64,000 nucleotides of DNA from Adenophora triphylla var. japonica (GCA_022495995.1 JAFEMH010002087.1:310001-374000), one strand, 5' to 3'. Positions 32,640-44,937 are shown, counted from the stretch's first letter. The notes: generated by a model from the sequence alone, not told the origin. Program-made: numbers and translations.

Positions 32640-34060
32640 CCAAGAGTGACTATTTTTTAGGGGAGTCACCCCGAGTTTGTCTGTTTCTTTGGGGAGTCAC
32701 CCAAGGTTTGACTGTTTCTTTGGGGAGTCACCCAAAGATTTGACTGTATTTGGGAGTCACCCGAAGATTGACTATTATATGGGAGTCACCCGAGGATTGA
32801 CTGTTATTTTGGAGTCGATTGACTGTTATCTGGGAGTCATCCGAGGATTGACTATTATCTGGAAGTCACTCGAGGATTGAATGTTATCTGGGAGTCACCC
32901 GAGGATTGACTGTTATCTGGGAGTCACCCGAGGATTGACTGTTATCTGGGAGTCACCCGAGGATTGACTGTTATCTGGGAGTCACCCGAGGATTGACTGT
33001 TATCTGGGAGTCACCCGAGGATTGACTGTTATCTGGGAGTCACCCGAGGTTTGACTGTATTTGGAAGGATTGACTGTTATCTGGGAGTCACCCGAGGATT
33101 GACTATTATCTGGGAGTCACCCGAGATTTGACTGTATTTGGGAGTCACCCGAGGTTTGACTGTATTTGGGAGTCACCCGAGGATTTGACTGTATTTGGGA
33201 GTCACCCGAGGATTTGATTGTTATCTGGGAGTCACCCGAAGTTTGACTATTATCTGGGAGTCCACCCGAGGATTGACTATTATCTGGGAGTCACCCGAGG
33301 TTTGACTGTATTTGGGAGTCACCCAAGGATTTGACTGTATTTGGGAGTCACCCGAGGATTTGACTGTATTTGGGAGTCACCCGAGGTTTGACTGTATTTG
33401 GGAGTCACCCGAGGTTTGACTGTATTTGGGAGTCACCCGAGGATTTGACTGTATTTGGGAGTCACCCGAGGATTTGACTGTATTTGGGAGTCACCCGAGG
33501 ATTTGACTGTATTTGGGAGTCACCCGAGGATTTGACTGTTATCTGGGAGTCACCCGAGGTTTGACTGTATTTGGGAGTCACCCGAGGATTTGACTATATT
33601 TGGGAGTCACCCGAGGATTTGACTGTTATCTGGGAGTCACCCGAAGTTTGACTGTTATCTGGGAGTCACCCGAGGTTTGACTGTATTTGGGAGTCACCCG
33701 AGGTTTGACTGTATTTGGGAGTCACTCGAGGATTTGACTGTATTTGGGAGTCACCCGAGGTTTGACTGTTATCTGGGAGTCACCCGAAGTTTGGCTGTTA
33801 TCTGGGAGTCACCCGAGGATTTGACTGTATTTGGGAGTCACCCGAGAATTTGACTGTTATCTGGGAGTCACCCGAAGTTTGACTGTTATCTGGGAGTCAC
33901 CCGAGGATTGACTATTATCTAGGAGTCACCCGAAGTTTGACTGTTATCTGGGAGTCACCCGAGGATTGACTATTATCTGGGAGTCACCCGAGGATTGACT
34001 ATTATCTGGGAGTCACCCGAGGTTTGACTGTAGTTGGGAGTCACCCGAAGTTTGATGATA
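32640..34060 (-). repeat. 29-30-bp tandem array, about 48 copies
   Basis: The unit GGGAGTCACCCGAGGATTTG plus ACTGTATTT alternates with a form ending ACTGTTATCT. There are no unique spacers. Blocks of the two unit types alternate in short runs, showing higher-order amplification. It lies in the 3' half of E3. Confidence 0.95.
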
Positions 34061-37000
34061 ATGTTAGTAATTGACTAAGATATGCTTTCATACCTGAGCT
34101 GTGCTTACCTGTAGCTGCCGGAAGGACTGAGGCTACGGCTGATGTTGATGAAGAGTTGTTGGATTGCCATTCGCGGGACGGTCTCTGTTGACGATTTGCT
34201 GTCTTTGGAGGCATTTGTCGGATAGGACATGAACTTTGCTGTTTGCCATAAAAAACAGATTTCGCTGATAACTTGGCGACGGGGCCGATGACTTTTTGAT
34301 TCTGAGAGGTGGACCCGATGATTCTTTGACCCGAGGGATGGACCCGAGGATTCTTTGACAAGAGGGGTGGACCCAAGGAATTTTTGACTATGAGGGGTGG
34401 ACCCGATGATTTTTGACTTGAGGGTCTTGCCAGTTATTTGGGCCATACTGTTGAAGTCATTGTCATTACGCTTCGATGGAGACCATCCTTGCTGCGAAGA
34501 GGCTTCGGGTCGTGACGGAACCGGTCTTTCATGTTTGAATTGCTGCATTTGTTAGTAGAGAGGAGGATGCATATATGACATTCATGATGACAGATGCATG
34601 CATAGAACCAAAATGATTATGAGACAATGTATGAAAGTATCACTGCATATGTTCGCGAGATGATGCATTCACTTGCTTTTGGAGATGCACTTAGCCCAAG
34701 ATTTTGGCAGGGAAATTATGATTTATGATCTTCAATCACTTAGGGTTGTTCCTATTGATTCAAGTTTTGTGCATGCTACATGAGCCCTGGGGAGATTTTT
34801 GTGGGGATGTATGGTGATGAGAGGGGATGTATTGGGATGTATGTGTCTGAAAACTGTTTGAGACAGATTTTGAGCAAGTGGGGGCATACCCTGAGAGTGT
34901 AGGTTGCAGCAGATTGATTCGTTGCTGATGAGAATAAAGTGTGTCGTGCATCCGAGACGACAAGCAGCAGAGAACGTGCAGAGAATGATCCCGGCTTGGC
35001 GAAGCCCCAGTTGATGATGCAAAGCAAACACGGAGGGAATACGGTAAGGGGCAAATCCATCATATAACGAGAGGGAGGAACCCAGCGTGGACGAGGTGAC
35101 TTGGTGAAGCCCCAACTTGAAGAGGCGTACGGGAGAACCTGAGAGAACCGCTTAGCGAAGCCCCAGCTTGAAGAAATTCAAAGCAGTCTTATTGCAGACA
35201 AAGTTATCATGTGGTCAAGGAGGCCCCCATCTTTTTCAGACCTTAGTCAATTAGTCACTGGACAAGACTCGAAAATGTTTACGTGCAGGGGCACATCTTT
35301 TGAAAAGTGGGAATGTATCCCGAATTTGTGTATGACACTCTCACTTTTGAGTTTAACTCTTTTGGGAGAGTATAAGCATCACAAGGTGTGGAAAGGTGTA
35401 TGGAAGCCCCTGCTGACAGAAAGACAGTGTTTGGCTCTATCTTCCTATGATGTAGAAAGAGAAGACTTGTCGAGACACTTGAAAACTTGTCTTATTCATG
35501 ATGATCACAAGGCTGCTTAAAACCCTTTATTGATGTTCGGGTTATTCAAACACTAAATCTGATATGAACAAATATTTTGATTAATCACGAGGAGAAAACC
35601 AACTGATATCGAGAATCAAACTCGGAAAGATGGAGAGAAGGATCTGTGTATAGGGACGATCCTTGATGAGATCGGATTTTTTTGGGATTTGAACGTGATT
35701 ATGACCGGACCAATTATGGTTGCCTACGTTCCCCTCCTGACGAGGAGCTCAGGTCGCCGTAGTTCGGGCTTATCCCGAATGAAGAGGGAATGAATGTGAA
35801 AATTAATGATTTCGAGGACCTTTGAGGATTTTCGGAGAATTGGAGAGTTTAAGAACATGTCTCCTTGGAGTTTCAATGGAAGACACGGATGCGGAGCCCC
35901 AGTGGGACATCCACGGCAAGTGTTTGTGGAGTAGAAATGACTTATGCTCACATAAAATGCCGAATGAATGGATTAAATTTGCACAATCTTTGATTGATGA
36001 TCTTTTGAGCCGAGATGGATTTGGCTCTAACTTAAGCAAGCACTGAAGCATTAATTTGATTTAGATCCTGAAGATATTAGAATGAAACTGCTATCCGGTA
36101 GGAACTGTAGCTGGGTTTCAAGGCTTCGATCGGCCATTGGGTGATTTGGAAAATCGTGACCTCTTAAGATGAGAGGTCGGTTGGGCCTTTTACTGACTGA
36201 ACCTCTAAAAATGAGAGGTTTTCTTTTGAGGATGTGTTTGGGATTTCTAAGGTGAGGAAATCTGTGATTGCATCTTCATTGCTTCTAAATTTTGGCTTTG
36301 GCCGAGGGCAAGGGTAATGGTAATGGAAATATCCTCTAAAATCGAGAGGATGGCTTGGGATTGGTTTAGGTAGGGAATATCCTCTAAAATCGAGAGGATG
36401 GCTGGAATTGGTTAAAAGGTATTGGTGACAGAAAGTCCAAGCAAATCACAACTTTTGAGAACTTGCGAGGATTCGGACTCCTTTTGAATATTGGAGAGCC
36501 TTTTGAGAAGTCGAGGACCTTTTTTTTTTTTTTTGGAGGGCCTCTTGAGAAATTGAGGATTTTTTTCTGAATTGTGAGGATTTAGAATCCTTTTCTCTTT
36601 TTTTTCTTTTTTTTAACTTGGAAGGCCTCCTGAGGAGTTGAGGATTATCTTTGTCCTACCTTCATGGCTTGAGATATTTTGCGCATCACCGACTCTCGAA
36701 GCTGACTTCTTGGGCTTGCTTGGACTTCTCTTAGCATGGAGCAAAATGATAGCTAAACCGGGTTTCAAAACACGCCGATCTTGAAATGAAAGGGTATTGT
36801 TTGGTGAGGGTGAGGTGAAGGTTTTCCCTACGGGTGAACGGCTTCAACCGCAATCCCTACCGAATGACCTAAACGAAATTAAGTCTTCTTTGCTTGCTTA
36901 AGATTTAAATTAGAAAGGATCCATGCAAATTCATCGAGCAACGAGATGATGAGGATGATGAAAGGGATGTGAGCATATGAGATGCAAGATGGGGAGTTGG

Positions 37001-37466
37001 TAAGCCCCAATTTGAGAAGGATATCAATTGATTTTCTCACTCCGATTAATTTAAATATTAATCATTTCAAAGAATTAGTGGTTGAGCAGCACAAGTGATC
37101 ATCTAGGATAAAACCATTTCAATTAAGTGTAACGTGGGTGTGCAAGTGATGTCTCGAGTCTAGCAAGAAGAGAAAAAAGACTTATATAAAAGTTAGACAT
37201 TTAACTACTATGTCCAAAATGGACTAAAACGACAAATGTCCAGGAAGGACTTAGGTGAAAGAGAAAAATACTAGAGCCTACAAAGGTTGACTAAAAGACT
37301 ATTCATTGGTACTTGAATTTCGGGCCTCAAAAGGGCTCAGTCATTTGCGCTGCAGTTTCGTGGAGGAAGGGACCTTAGGCCCATTAGAGTAAATGACATA
37401 GTAGTCAAATCCTCCTGAAGGTTCCCAGTATCCCAGCTTTGGTATCACCGGCTTTCAAATTTTCTT
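34061..37466. other. E3 middle region, no recognised gene
   Basis: About 3.4 kb between gag and the arrays. Short minus-strand frames (34548-34105: RPEASSQQGWSPSKRNDNDF and a G/S/K-rich tail) and short plus-strand frames (35209-35520, 35822-36046) exist, but I recognise none. The plus-strand ones are antisense to E3 and sit where E2 has its antisense genes, so they could be remains of such a gene. The phrase ATATCCTCTAAAATCGAGAGGATGGCT occurs twice at about 36330 and 36368 and holds the hairpin CCTCTAAAATCGAGAGG. Pol would be expected here and is missing. Confidence 0.55.
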
Positions 37467-38315
37467 TCAACTTTTCTTTGGGAAGAGGCTTTCTTCTTTT
37501 TTGGGAGGACTATCTTCGTTTATCCAATCTTGATAGTCCCTCTCGAGGCAGTCGGGGCAGTCACAGATATCCAACCAAATGTGCTCAACAGTTGGAGGTG
37601 AATTCGGGTTTTCAGGCCGAGCTGTGCTAGGATGGTTCTGAGTTGAGCTAGATTGAGGAGATTTGCTGCTGGGCTTGCTTGGAAGCAAATGGTTGGATTC
37701 CGCTGAGTAACGAGAGGCATTAGAAGCCGGGGGAACAGGCACGTATTTGTCCTTCAGGGGAGCCCCAGTCAATTGGGGGATTGCCAATGTTCCGAAATGA
37801 CGTGTGGCCTCTTCGATCCAAGCCTGCTATTCATTCTGGCGTTCCTCGAGAGCCCTGATGGCTAACCACATTTCCTCCATTGTTTTCAAACCTTCATTCC
37901 CTCTACTGATATACGTAGGGATCGGTATCATTCGAGAGGGACACCCGATTTCTTGAGGCATGCCAAATTTCTCCATCCACGACTACTTTTGTTGGGATGG
38001 TGGCACTGAAATCTTTGTTTGGGGGCTAGGCGCTGTAAGTCGACGGGCAAGAGTTTCGGCGGTGGTGACATAGGAAGCTGGTGGTGGCATCCTGACATAT
38101 CCGGGACGATTGAGAGTGAGAGGAGGATTTTCTTCCTTCTTCACGGTAAAAGTGGCATCGAGATTGGGACTGGCGGCCAAACCATGGCTCCTAAAGGCCT
38201 CCAGAAGGTTGTCAATTTGTGCTTCATGTCGCAGTCTCATCTGCTCTACCAACTGGATCCAATCTTTGGTGCATGCGAGGGATCTCGGGAGGATAGGTGC
38301 ATCCATCATTCTCAA
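37467..38315 (-). pseudogene. E3 second gag N-terminus copy and CDC/CLE motif protein
   Basis: From 38315 the minus strand reads QIDNLLEAFRSHGLAASPNL and TFTVKKEENPPLTLNRPGYV, a diverged copy of the E3 gag start at 40313 (NNLMEAIKSHGLAASLNPDG). After stops near 37985 and 37830 it continues as a P/S-rich linker and HIWLDICDCPDCLERDYQDW plus INEDSPPKKEE, ending at 37467. The same last motif occurs in E2 at 8240-8320. Coding ends here; no pol follows. Confidence 0.7.
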
Positions 38316-40430
38316 ATCCGGATTCGAGATTAATCATCTGGGGATTTCCACCAATTTCCACATTTTCCTTGGCATGCGAAGGCTCTCCGATTTCAATCAT
38401 GTTCACTTGGTTATTGTTCCTTGGAAAAGGATTTTTTACTGTATTAGGCCCCTCAGTGACTTCTAACTTTCCTTGCTCTATCAAACCTTGGATTGCCCTC
38501 TTCAGGGGGACGCAATCATCTGTCAGGTGCCCATGGTACTGATGAAAGGCACAATGCTTGGAGGTATCCAAACGAGCATTGGGGTCCACAGGGCGATAAT
38601 TATCTAAAGGCGGAGCAAACCTTTTTTACCAAACCTCTGAAGATATCACTCAAAGGCATCCCAAAGTTTCCCGAACCTTGGGCGGGATCTGGATGCATCG
38701 GGTTTCTTGGGAACAAAGGAAGTGGCATTATTACGATCTGCCACCGCATGTAGGGGCAGGCGGGAGTCGTGTTGGAGGTGGAAGGAGCCCGGTATCTGTA
38801 AGTAGGTGCAACAACTTGCTGTTGACTGTAAGCTCTCTCAAATTTAGCCCCGGAATTGACCATTGCACGTAAGTCCGAGTAGGGGAAGTGGCTGAGGGAA
38901 GTTCTCAAATGCGGCTTCAAGCATGACTGGAAGATGTCTAACTGCTCCTCGTCAGAGGGAAGAATGATCATTTCCTTAAGTTTCAAATTCCACCGCTTGT
39001 AAAAATCTCTGATGTTCTCGTCGGGACGCTGCACTGTTGTCTGCAGGTCCACTCTGTTTCTTTCCCATTCCAGGTTAGCTTTGTATTTCTCGGTGAAAGC
39101 ACTGGTGATCTGGTCCCATGTGGCCCTGGCCTCGGGCTTTAAGCGAAAGAACCATTTCAACGCACTGGATTTCAAAGAGAAGCTGAAATAGTCAGCTAGC
39201 TGTTGATTCGTACACCCCTTAACTTTCATTTCCAAGGTGTATGTATCCAAATGAGTTTTCGGGCATGCAGTCCCATCAAACAGGTCTAGATTGGGCATCA
39301 CAAACTTGTGGGGCAGGGGAACAATGGAGTCCGGGTCCGTAAGCCGGAAGGCAGACTTCTTAGCAGTCAATTCGGCAATCCGTGCTTTCATTTCCTTGTG
39401 TTGTTCCATAAACCGGAGCCGGAGTGAGGGTCCTGTGGTGGAGCCGTAGCGTTCGGACTGGCCCGGAGAGGAGTTACCACCGGCGGTAGTGGATGGAATG
39501 GCCGGTCCGGGGACGTAGGTAAAAACACATCCTTAGCCCGAATTACCACAGGGAGTGTGAGTAGAAGCACAGGGCAAAGGGATAGAACCCGCGACTTCTT
39601 TGTTGACTTCCAATTGGCAAAGAGGGTGGAGGCGGGCTGATGTAGCCGGGTAGCTTGGGTTTACGGGGTGAGACTCGCCAAGTAGGCTTAAATGCGGGCC
39701 GTTGTCCACTGGTTGTTGAGCTGCATGCAGTGCCAGCGAAGGTGTATGACCGGGAGGATCTGCGGTCTGGTGATTACGATGAGGCTGGGCGAGGGCTTCT
39801 TGGCCCATTGGACCTTGAGTGAGAAAAGGGTTCGTGGAAGGCTGTGTTAGGAGCATGAACTAGCATCATTCGAGGAGGGGCTCCTGGCTGTTGTCCCGAA
39901 CCAAAGCGTGGTGGCATCCCAAAGCTGGCTGCGGCACTCTGAACTGCTGTTGTGAAGGTCTGGATTGGTCGATTCCAAACTGAGGCGGGATCCCAATTTT
40001 CTGTGGCATTCCAAGGTACCCCCAACCATGAGAAGACATTCCGTGCGATTTTGTCCCACCGAGGAAGCTATGGCTGGCTTGTCCGTCGAGTGCATGGATC
40101 CGGTAGTCTGTAGTTGGGGGTGGGCGACCCAAAGATCGAGAAGCATGGGCTCACGGTAGTAGTACCATAAGAGGTTGGTTGTGGCATTCTGGAGTAGTCA
40201 GGGCGACCAAGAGTGGGGTTGGGGTCCTCCTCTTCTTCCACGGTGAAGGTGCCATCGGGATTGAGACTGGCGGCCAAACCATGGCTCTTAATAGCTTCCA
40301 TAAGGTTATTCATCTATGCTTCCTGTCGCAATCTCATCTGTTCGGCTAACTGATTCCATTGATGTTCTGTTTGGGGAGTCCCGGGAGGCGGAGTGATGTT
40401 GTCCCCATCGTTACCAGCTGATGCAGACAT
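38224..40430 (-). pseudogene. gag: E3 gag, several frameshifts
   Basis: Starts at the ATG 40430 (MSASAGNDGDN). An in-frame TAG at 40316-40314 comes after LAEQMRLRQEA. The reading then changes frame several times through a P/Q-rich region (40146-39388). The gag domain is intact at 39409-38600: VMPNLDLFDGTACPKTHLDT, YFSFSLKSSALKWFFRLKPE, TWDQITSAFTEKYKANLEWE, RPDENIRDFYKRWNLKLKEM. A knuckle-like segment, HCAFHQYHGHLTDDCVPLKR, follows at 38555-38496. This would be the particle protein of a Tat element. Lesions in the P/Q region may partly be sequencing or alignment uncertainty on my side, but the TAG is clear. Confidence 0.88.
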
Positions 40431-41874
40431 TCTGAAACTCGGAGTCGAAATAAATGGTGAAGCTGACTATGCGCTTGACTCTTCCCAACTGATCAGACGG
40501 TGACCCGGTGCCCGAAACCAAGCTTTGTGAGGAGCTGCGGGGGGAAAGACACGAGGGTTCAGATATTTGGGAATGAAGGAGGGTAGGTGTTTGGGCTTAG
40601 GGCTCATGCAACATGCAGTTATTTGTTCTCGTTTACTTAAAACATATTTTATTAAAGCCTAAGCGGTTGGAAAAGATTGCTCTTCTTTTTCGCAAACTAT
40701 TCTAAGTCCTGGAACAGTATGTCCCATCACTACGCTACAGACCCTCAACCTGTAACCTCGAACAAGGGTTCTGTAGGGCAAGCAGGTCCCACCGACCGAA
40801 AAGAAAAACAATCCTAAAGTCTGGCGGGTAATCGAGTCCTAACGAGTATTCGATATAAGTTACGGGCCAAGCTGACGTCAAAGGTCAAGATTATGTCCGG
40901 GGGCTCGACGAAAAGTCGGCATGGCTTTGGCTGATAATGTCGATAATTGATCTTGACCCGTCGTCAGTTAGGCCGTAATTAGACATGGCATAATCGTTAA
41001 TCCTTGATGACTCAGTGTCATGCCGGGAGTCGGTGCATAAGTTGTGCAAGTCAATGCCAAAGTCAAGACGCCAGTCAAGATCTGGTCAAAGTTCATGACG
41101 GAAAACCGGCATGACCTCGACTGATTAGGGTCTCCAAAGGATATTTGACTTGGCGTGCTGACTAAGGTTTGACTGACACGGTATATACACAGACAGGGTA
41201 CGACACGGACCAAACTAAAAACCAACCGGGTCTCGGACAAAGTGTATCACGGACAAGTGCATGGTTGACACAAGGCTCCAAGGGATGTTTGGGTAGTCTT
41301 GTGCTCGCACCGAGAGGCGTAGTAAGGCCAAACGGGCTGCTACTGGAATTTTCCCGGGTTAAGGACGTAGTGTGCAGTGTAAGGCCAAGTGCGCGTAGTG
41401 TGCGGCAGTCTATCTTCTTTTTCTGAGTAAAATAGAAATTTTCACATGTGTTTTAAAAGCATGATGCATGCAAAAAATTTTGAAAACGATTTTTTTCTTT
41501 TTTGATTTTTTTTTTGAAAGCAAATAAACACATAAGCACATAAGCACAAAATTCAAACAGTTAAGGAAACGGGTCCGCCAGTCAAAATTTTGACTTTTCC
41601 GCGGCGGCCAAAAAGATAACAACGCGAAATGGGGAAAACAAACACACACACACACATACAAATGGTTTCAAGTGCCGGGACGGAAGTTTGACCCACAAAA
41701 GCTTTTTCTTTTTTTTTTTAATAAAATGATACCGGTACGTGGCTTTGTTAGACCATAATTTATCCCAAGCCCCGGGTTAGAAAGCGGTACAGGAAGCTTA
41801 ATGGTTTCCACCTATATACCAAATATCATTTTTTTATTTTATTTTTTAAAAAAAGATAAAGCTTATTTTTTTTA
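40431..41874 (-). other. E3 untranslated leader
   Basis: No coding region. On the minus strand the first 170 bases after the primer site match E2 6436-6600. It also holds the T-rich tracts at 41490-41515 and 41705-41720 and several GTCAAG/TTGACT-rich phrases near 40860-41180 like those in the E2 leader. A CA tract lies at 41642-41657. Confidence 0.65.
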
Positions 41875-41893
41875 GTCCCCAGCAGAGTCGCCA
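41875..41893 (-). promoter_or_regulatory. E3 primer binding site (tRNA-Arg type)
   Basis: Minus strand TGGCGACTCTGCTGGGGAC, three bases inside the 5' LTR. It differs from the E2 site at one position. It fixes the orientation of E3. Confidence 0.85.
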
Positions 41894-41896
41894 CTG

Positions 41897-43630
41897 TGAT
41901 GATGACCGATTTTTTGAAAATCAAACGGAGTCGCCACGCCGTTTTTAGTTTAAGGGCCAAAACTTTGAAAAATGCTCAAAATGAGAGAGTGAGTTCGGAG
42001 GTCACGTTACATTCCGGGAAGAACGTTAGTGTTCACCCGGAATGCCTCGTAAAACGAGTCTTCCTAACTTGAAACCATTTGTGTGTGTGTGTGTGTTTTG
42101 CAAAAGAAATTTTCTAGAAATAAGAGTTTCGACTGGACTGGACTGAAATTTATCAAAACAGTGTGCTTCTGTGAGTGAAAAATGACTGAAAAAATAAAAT
42201 GTCTGTCCATTGTATTCTTGTCCGCGCGGACCAGAGCGAGGGTCAATTCTATCCGCGCGGATGGGACAGTAAATATTCTTTTTTGCGGCTTTCGATCGAT
42301 TACGTAAATTCCGGAATGTTAAGCTGGAGTTCTGAGAATCGAAGCTGGAGTTTGCAACAGAAAATGATAAGTAAAAACATTTTTGAATTTTGCATCCATG
42401 CTTGTCCCCACTTTCCTTAGGCTTTGATTAGTGATCACTAAATATGATTAGTGGTAATCTACTATATCAAGCCATCCTTAGGGTACATTAGGACTTGGAA
42501 GCATTTCATTTGCTTGGGATGGGGAGATTTGACATAAAACAAAGATTAATGTATGAAATTGAATTTAGGTTAAGGGTGTATCAACCTTAGAGTGGATTTC
42601 TAAGGTGGTCATTAAGATGACCATCCTTGAGATCTTTGAACTCAATGTATCAACTTCACTCTTTTTGTAACCTATGAACCTTAATGATCTTCATCCATGC
42701 AAATTATTCCAAGGTGAAGACCTTAGGCTAGGGAACACATTTACAAGGAAATAAAAGCAATTTAGACCATTTAAAATGGTCATCCATGGAAATTTATTCC
42801 AAGATGACCACATTTTAGGTCAAGTAAGAACTAATTAACATAAAAAGAAGATGAAAATGAAAATATGGACTATTTAGTGTGATCATCCATGGAGATGAAC
42901 TCCAAGATGACCACACTTTAGGCCAAGAGATCAAGTAGCAACTAGTTAATGTAAAGAGGAAGAATAACAAGCTAAAAAAATGTAGATCCTTGTAGAGAAT
43001 CATCCATGGAGATGAACTCCATGGAGATCCTCTTGGATCTAGGACAAGAGATGAACAACAAGCAAAGGAACAAGTTACATCTTTAAAATGTGAGATGTAT
43101 GCATGGATGAGGGAGATTAAGGTAAGGAGAAGGAGGGTTTACCAATGGTTGTACCCTATCTTTCTTGAATTTGTGTTTGGGGCTTGAATATGATCAAGAT
43201 TTGTGTTTGAATTTTGTGTTTAGATGAGTGTTTTTGGGTGAGTGTTAGGCTGTTTTCTGGAATTTTCGTGACTATAACAGTAGGGTTCGAATAATGGGAT
43301 CCTTTAAACTGAGAGAGAATGATTTAATTTATAGGCTGATTTTAGGTTTCAAGGATATCCGCGCGGACGAGACTGAGTCTCATTCCTGTCCGCGCGGATG
43401 GGGATGTTGGCGTGCCTGACTTTGCAGAAAGCAGTTTTGGCTGCTTGCATTTAATTAAAAGTTGATCAATTTCTTGGAAATGACTCTTCCCAATCGATTT
43501 TTGACCTATTTTTGTTATTCCTTCAAGGTCCTTTCTTGTTTAAATTGCCTTGGAAAGTGACCAAAATGCCCTTAAATATTTATTTGACGTGGAAGTCGTT
43601 AAATTGGGCTAAAGGAACATTGGCGGTTCA
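41897..43630 (-). repeat. E3 5' LTR (1734 bp)
   Basis: Same limits as 27326-29060 and about 97% alike by eye. TCCGCGCGGA occurs near 42220 and 43388 regions as in the other copy; one copy here reads ATCCGCGCGGAT. The GT microsatellite is shorter than in the partner LTR. Confidence 0.92.
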
Positions 43631-44665
43631 GATTGGGACACTTACAGATATGCGTGTTAGTGTGTGTGTGAGAGAGAGAGACAGAGAGAGAGATGAGGAG
43701 TTCAACGTAGCTTCCTCTCTTGCTATCATTAGCTTTAGAATTTGTCCGTCCGTCGTTCGCCATGTGTTAGTCTTCGTTTTCGGCAATGAAACCAAACTGA
43801 TGCAGCAAAAAATGAGCGGTACCGGGGGTACCTAATCATTCGGGAACGCGGTGTTGGATTCCTGGACGAACGACGAACGGATCTGCAAAACAAACACCGT
43901 TAGGGCGCGGGGAGTTACCCCCGCGCAAATCCTCCGACGTGAGAATAAGCATCTATATATGGAGATGATATAAACCGGAAGGAAAGGCGTATTATAGTAT
44001 TGAGAGGGTGTTTGAATGTACCTTTTGTGTGAGGGTTTTGACCCTTATTTATAGCTTTCAGGTGGTGAGTCCTCCAAGAATAGGAGTTCCATAGTTGACT
44101 TGTATTAGGAGAATGAATCTTTGTCTAATTTAGGTTCCTTAGCCCGCTAGGAGTCTGCTCCAAATAAGACTTCTTGAGTGAGAATAAATCCCTTTTGAAT
44201 TAGGATTCTGTGTGCTAATTGCTTTCCTTATTTTTAAGGGTATTTAATAGGGGGATAATTATATTCCGTTCATACAAGATTTTTTATATAATTATTATTT
44301 GTACAAAGTTTAAATTGCAATAAGTAAACTTGTACAAGATTTATTTTGCAATTATCTCAAACAATCATTAATTGAGAAAATAAAAGAGTACATTGTACTA
44401 TCATTGGGCTTTATATACTCAAGTAGGCTCAAGAAACGGGCAGGCCGATCGACAATGGTAACAAATAGAAGGCCCTGATAAGATTTTCTGATTTAAATTA
44501 CTCATTTTGACTATCAGTAATATCACTTTAACAATTTTATTCATTTTAACTGCACCAATACTTAAGTCTAGGTGGCAGATTTTCCAAAAACTAACAAGAA
44601 TATTGTCTTCTGATAATTTTAGGTAACGCAAACCCTTCGCCCACCAAAATGTGGACTCTAAATAT
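43631..44665. other. Flanking DNA with a possible LTR-like block (minus)
   Basis: A GT/GA microsatellite lies at 43660-43695. From about 43852 to 44370 the minus strand looks like an LTR: a CTATAAATAAGG box at 44062-44051, then a GC-rich stretch with TAACTCCCCGCGCCCTAACG and an end near TGTTGGATTCC (plus 43852). I could not find matching target duplications, so this is only a candidate. No coding region. Confidence 0.3.
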
Positions 44666-44669
44666 AAAT

Positions 44670-44937
44670 ACTTCTTTTTCTTTCGTTTCAAAATATTTTT
44701 TTTTACTTATTTTATTGTTATTATGAATAAACTTTGAGCACAAATTATAAGGTGACTTAATTATATTAATAAAAATCTAAAATTTTTAATTGATATATCA
44801 TTAATAATATTATCGATAATAAATTTTAAATTTTCATTAAAATAATTAAATTAATTTAAAAATATTACTTAAAATTTATTTATAATAACGATAAAAAAGT
44901 GAGAAGGTTATTTTGAAACGAGTGATGTAATGGAAGG
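44670..44937. mobile_element. Stowaway-like MITE with ~60-bp inverted ends
   Basis: The left end CTTTCGTTTCAAAATATT and the following TTTTATTGTTATTATGAATAAACTTT pair with the right end, which reads ATTTATAATAACGATAAAAA and TATTTTGAAACGAGTG. The arms match over about 60 bp and the centre is AT-rich and palindromic. The terminal word resembles the CTCCCTCCGTTTCAAAATA class. Clean TA duplications are not preserved. Confidence 0.65.

Larger units (their letters stand above)
27326..43630 (-). mobile_element. E3: Tat-like Ty3/gypsy element, gag only, large tandem arrays
   Basis: Near-identical repeats at 27326-29060 and 41897-43630 flank an interior that reads on the minus strand. The primer site lies beside the right repeat (41893-41875), so the right one is the 5' LTR. 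Gag fragments occupy 40430-37467. No RT, RNase H or integrase motif is found on either strand of the interior. The 3' half consists of arrays of 30-, 176- and 29-bp units. Flanks are TATTG on the left and GATTG on the right, one mismatch. TATTG also follows the left LTR directly (29061-29065), which leaves a solo-LTR reading open. The element sits just upstream of the first exon of the host pseudogene. Confidence 0.82.

Noticed and set aside
32640..34060. CRISPR-like array of 29-30-bp repeats
   Set aside because: There are no unique spacers, the units are head-to-tail, and the context is a plant retrotransposon.
35209..36046. Two plus-strand frames (103 and 74 codons) as separate genes
   Set aside because: No domain recognised and no second copy in the window; kept only as a possible trace of an antisense gene in E3.
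44419..44691. Minus-strand frame of 90 codons near the Stowaway-like MITE
   Set aside because: Low-complexity lysine-rich start that overlaps the MITE end; no family resemblance.
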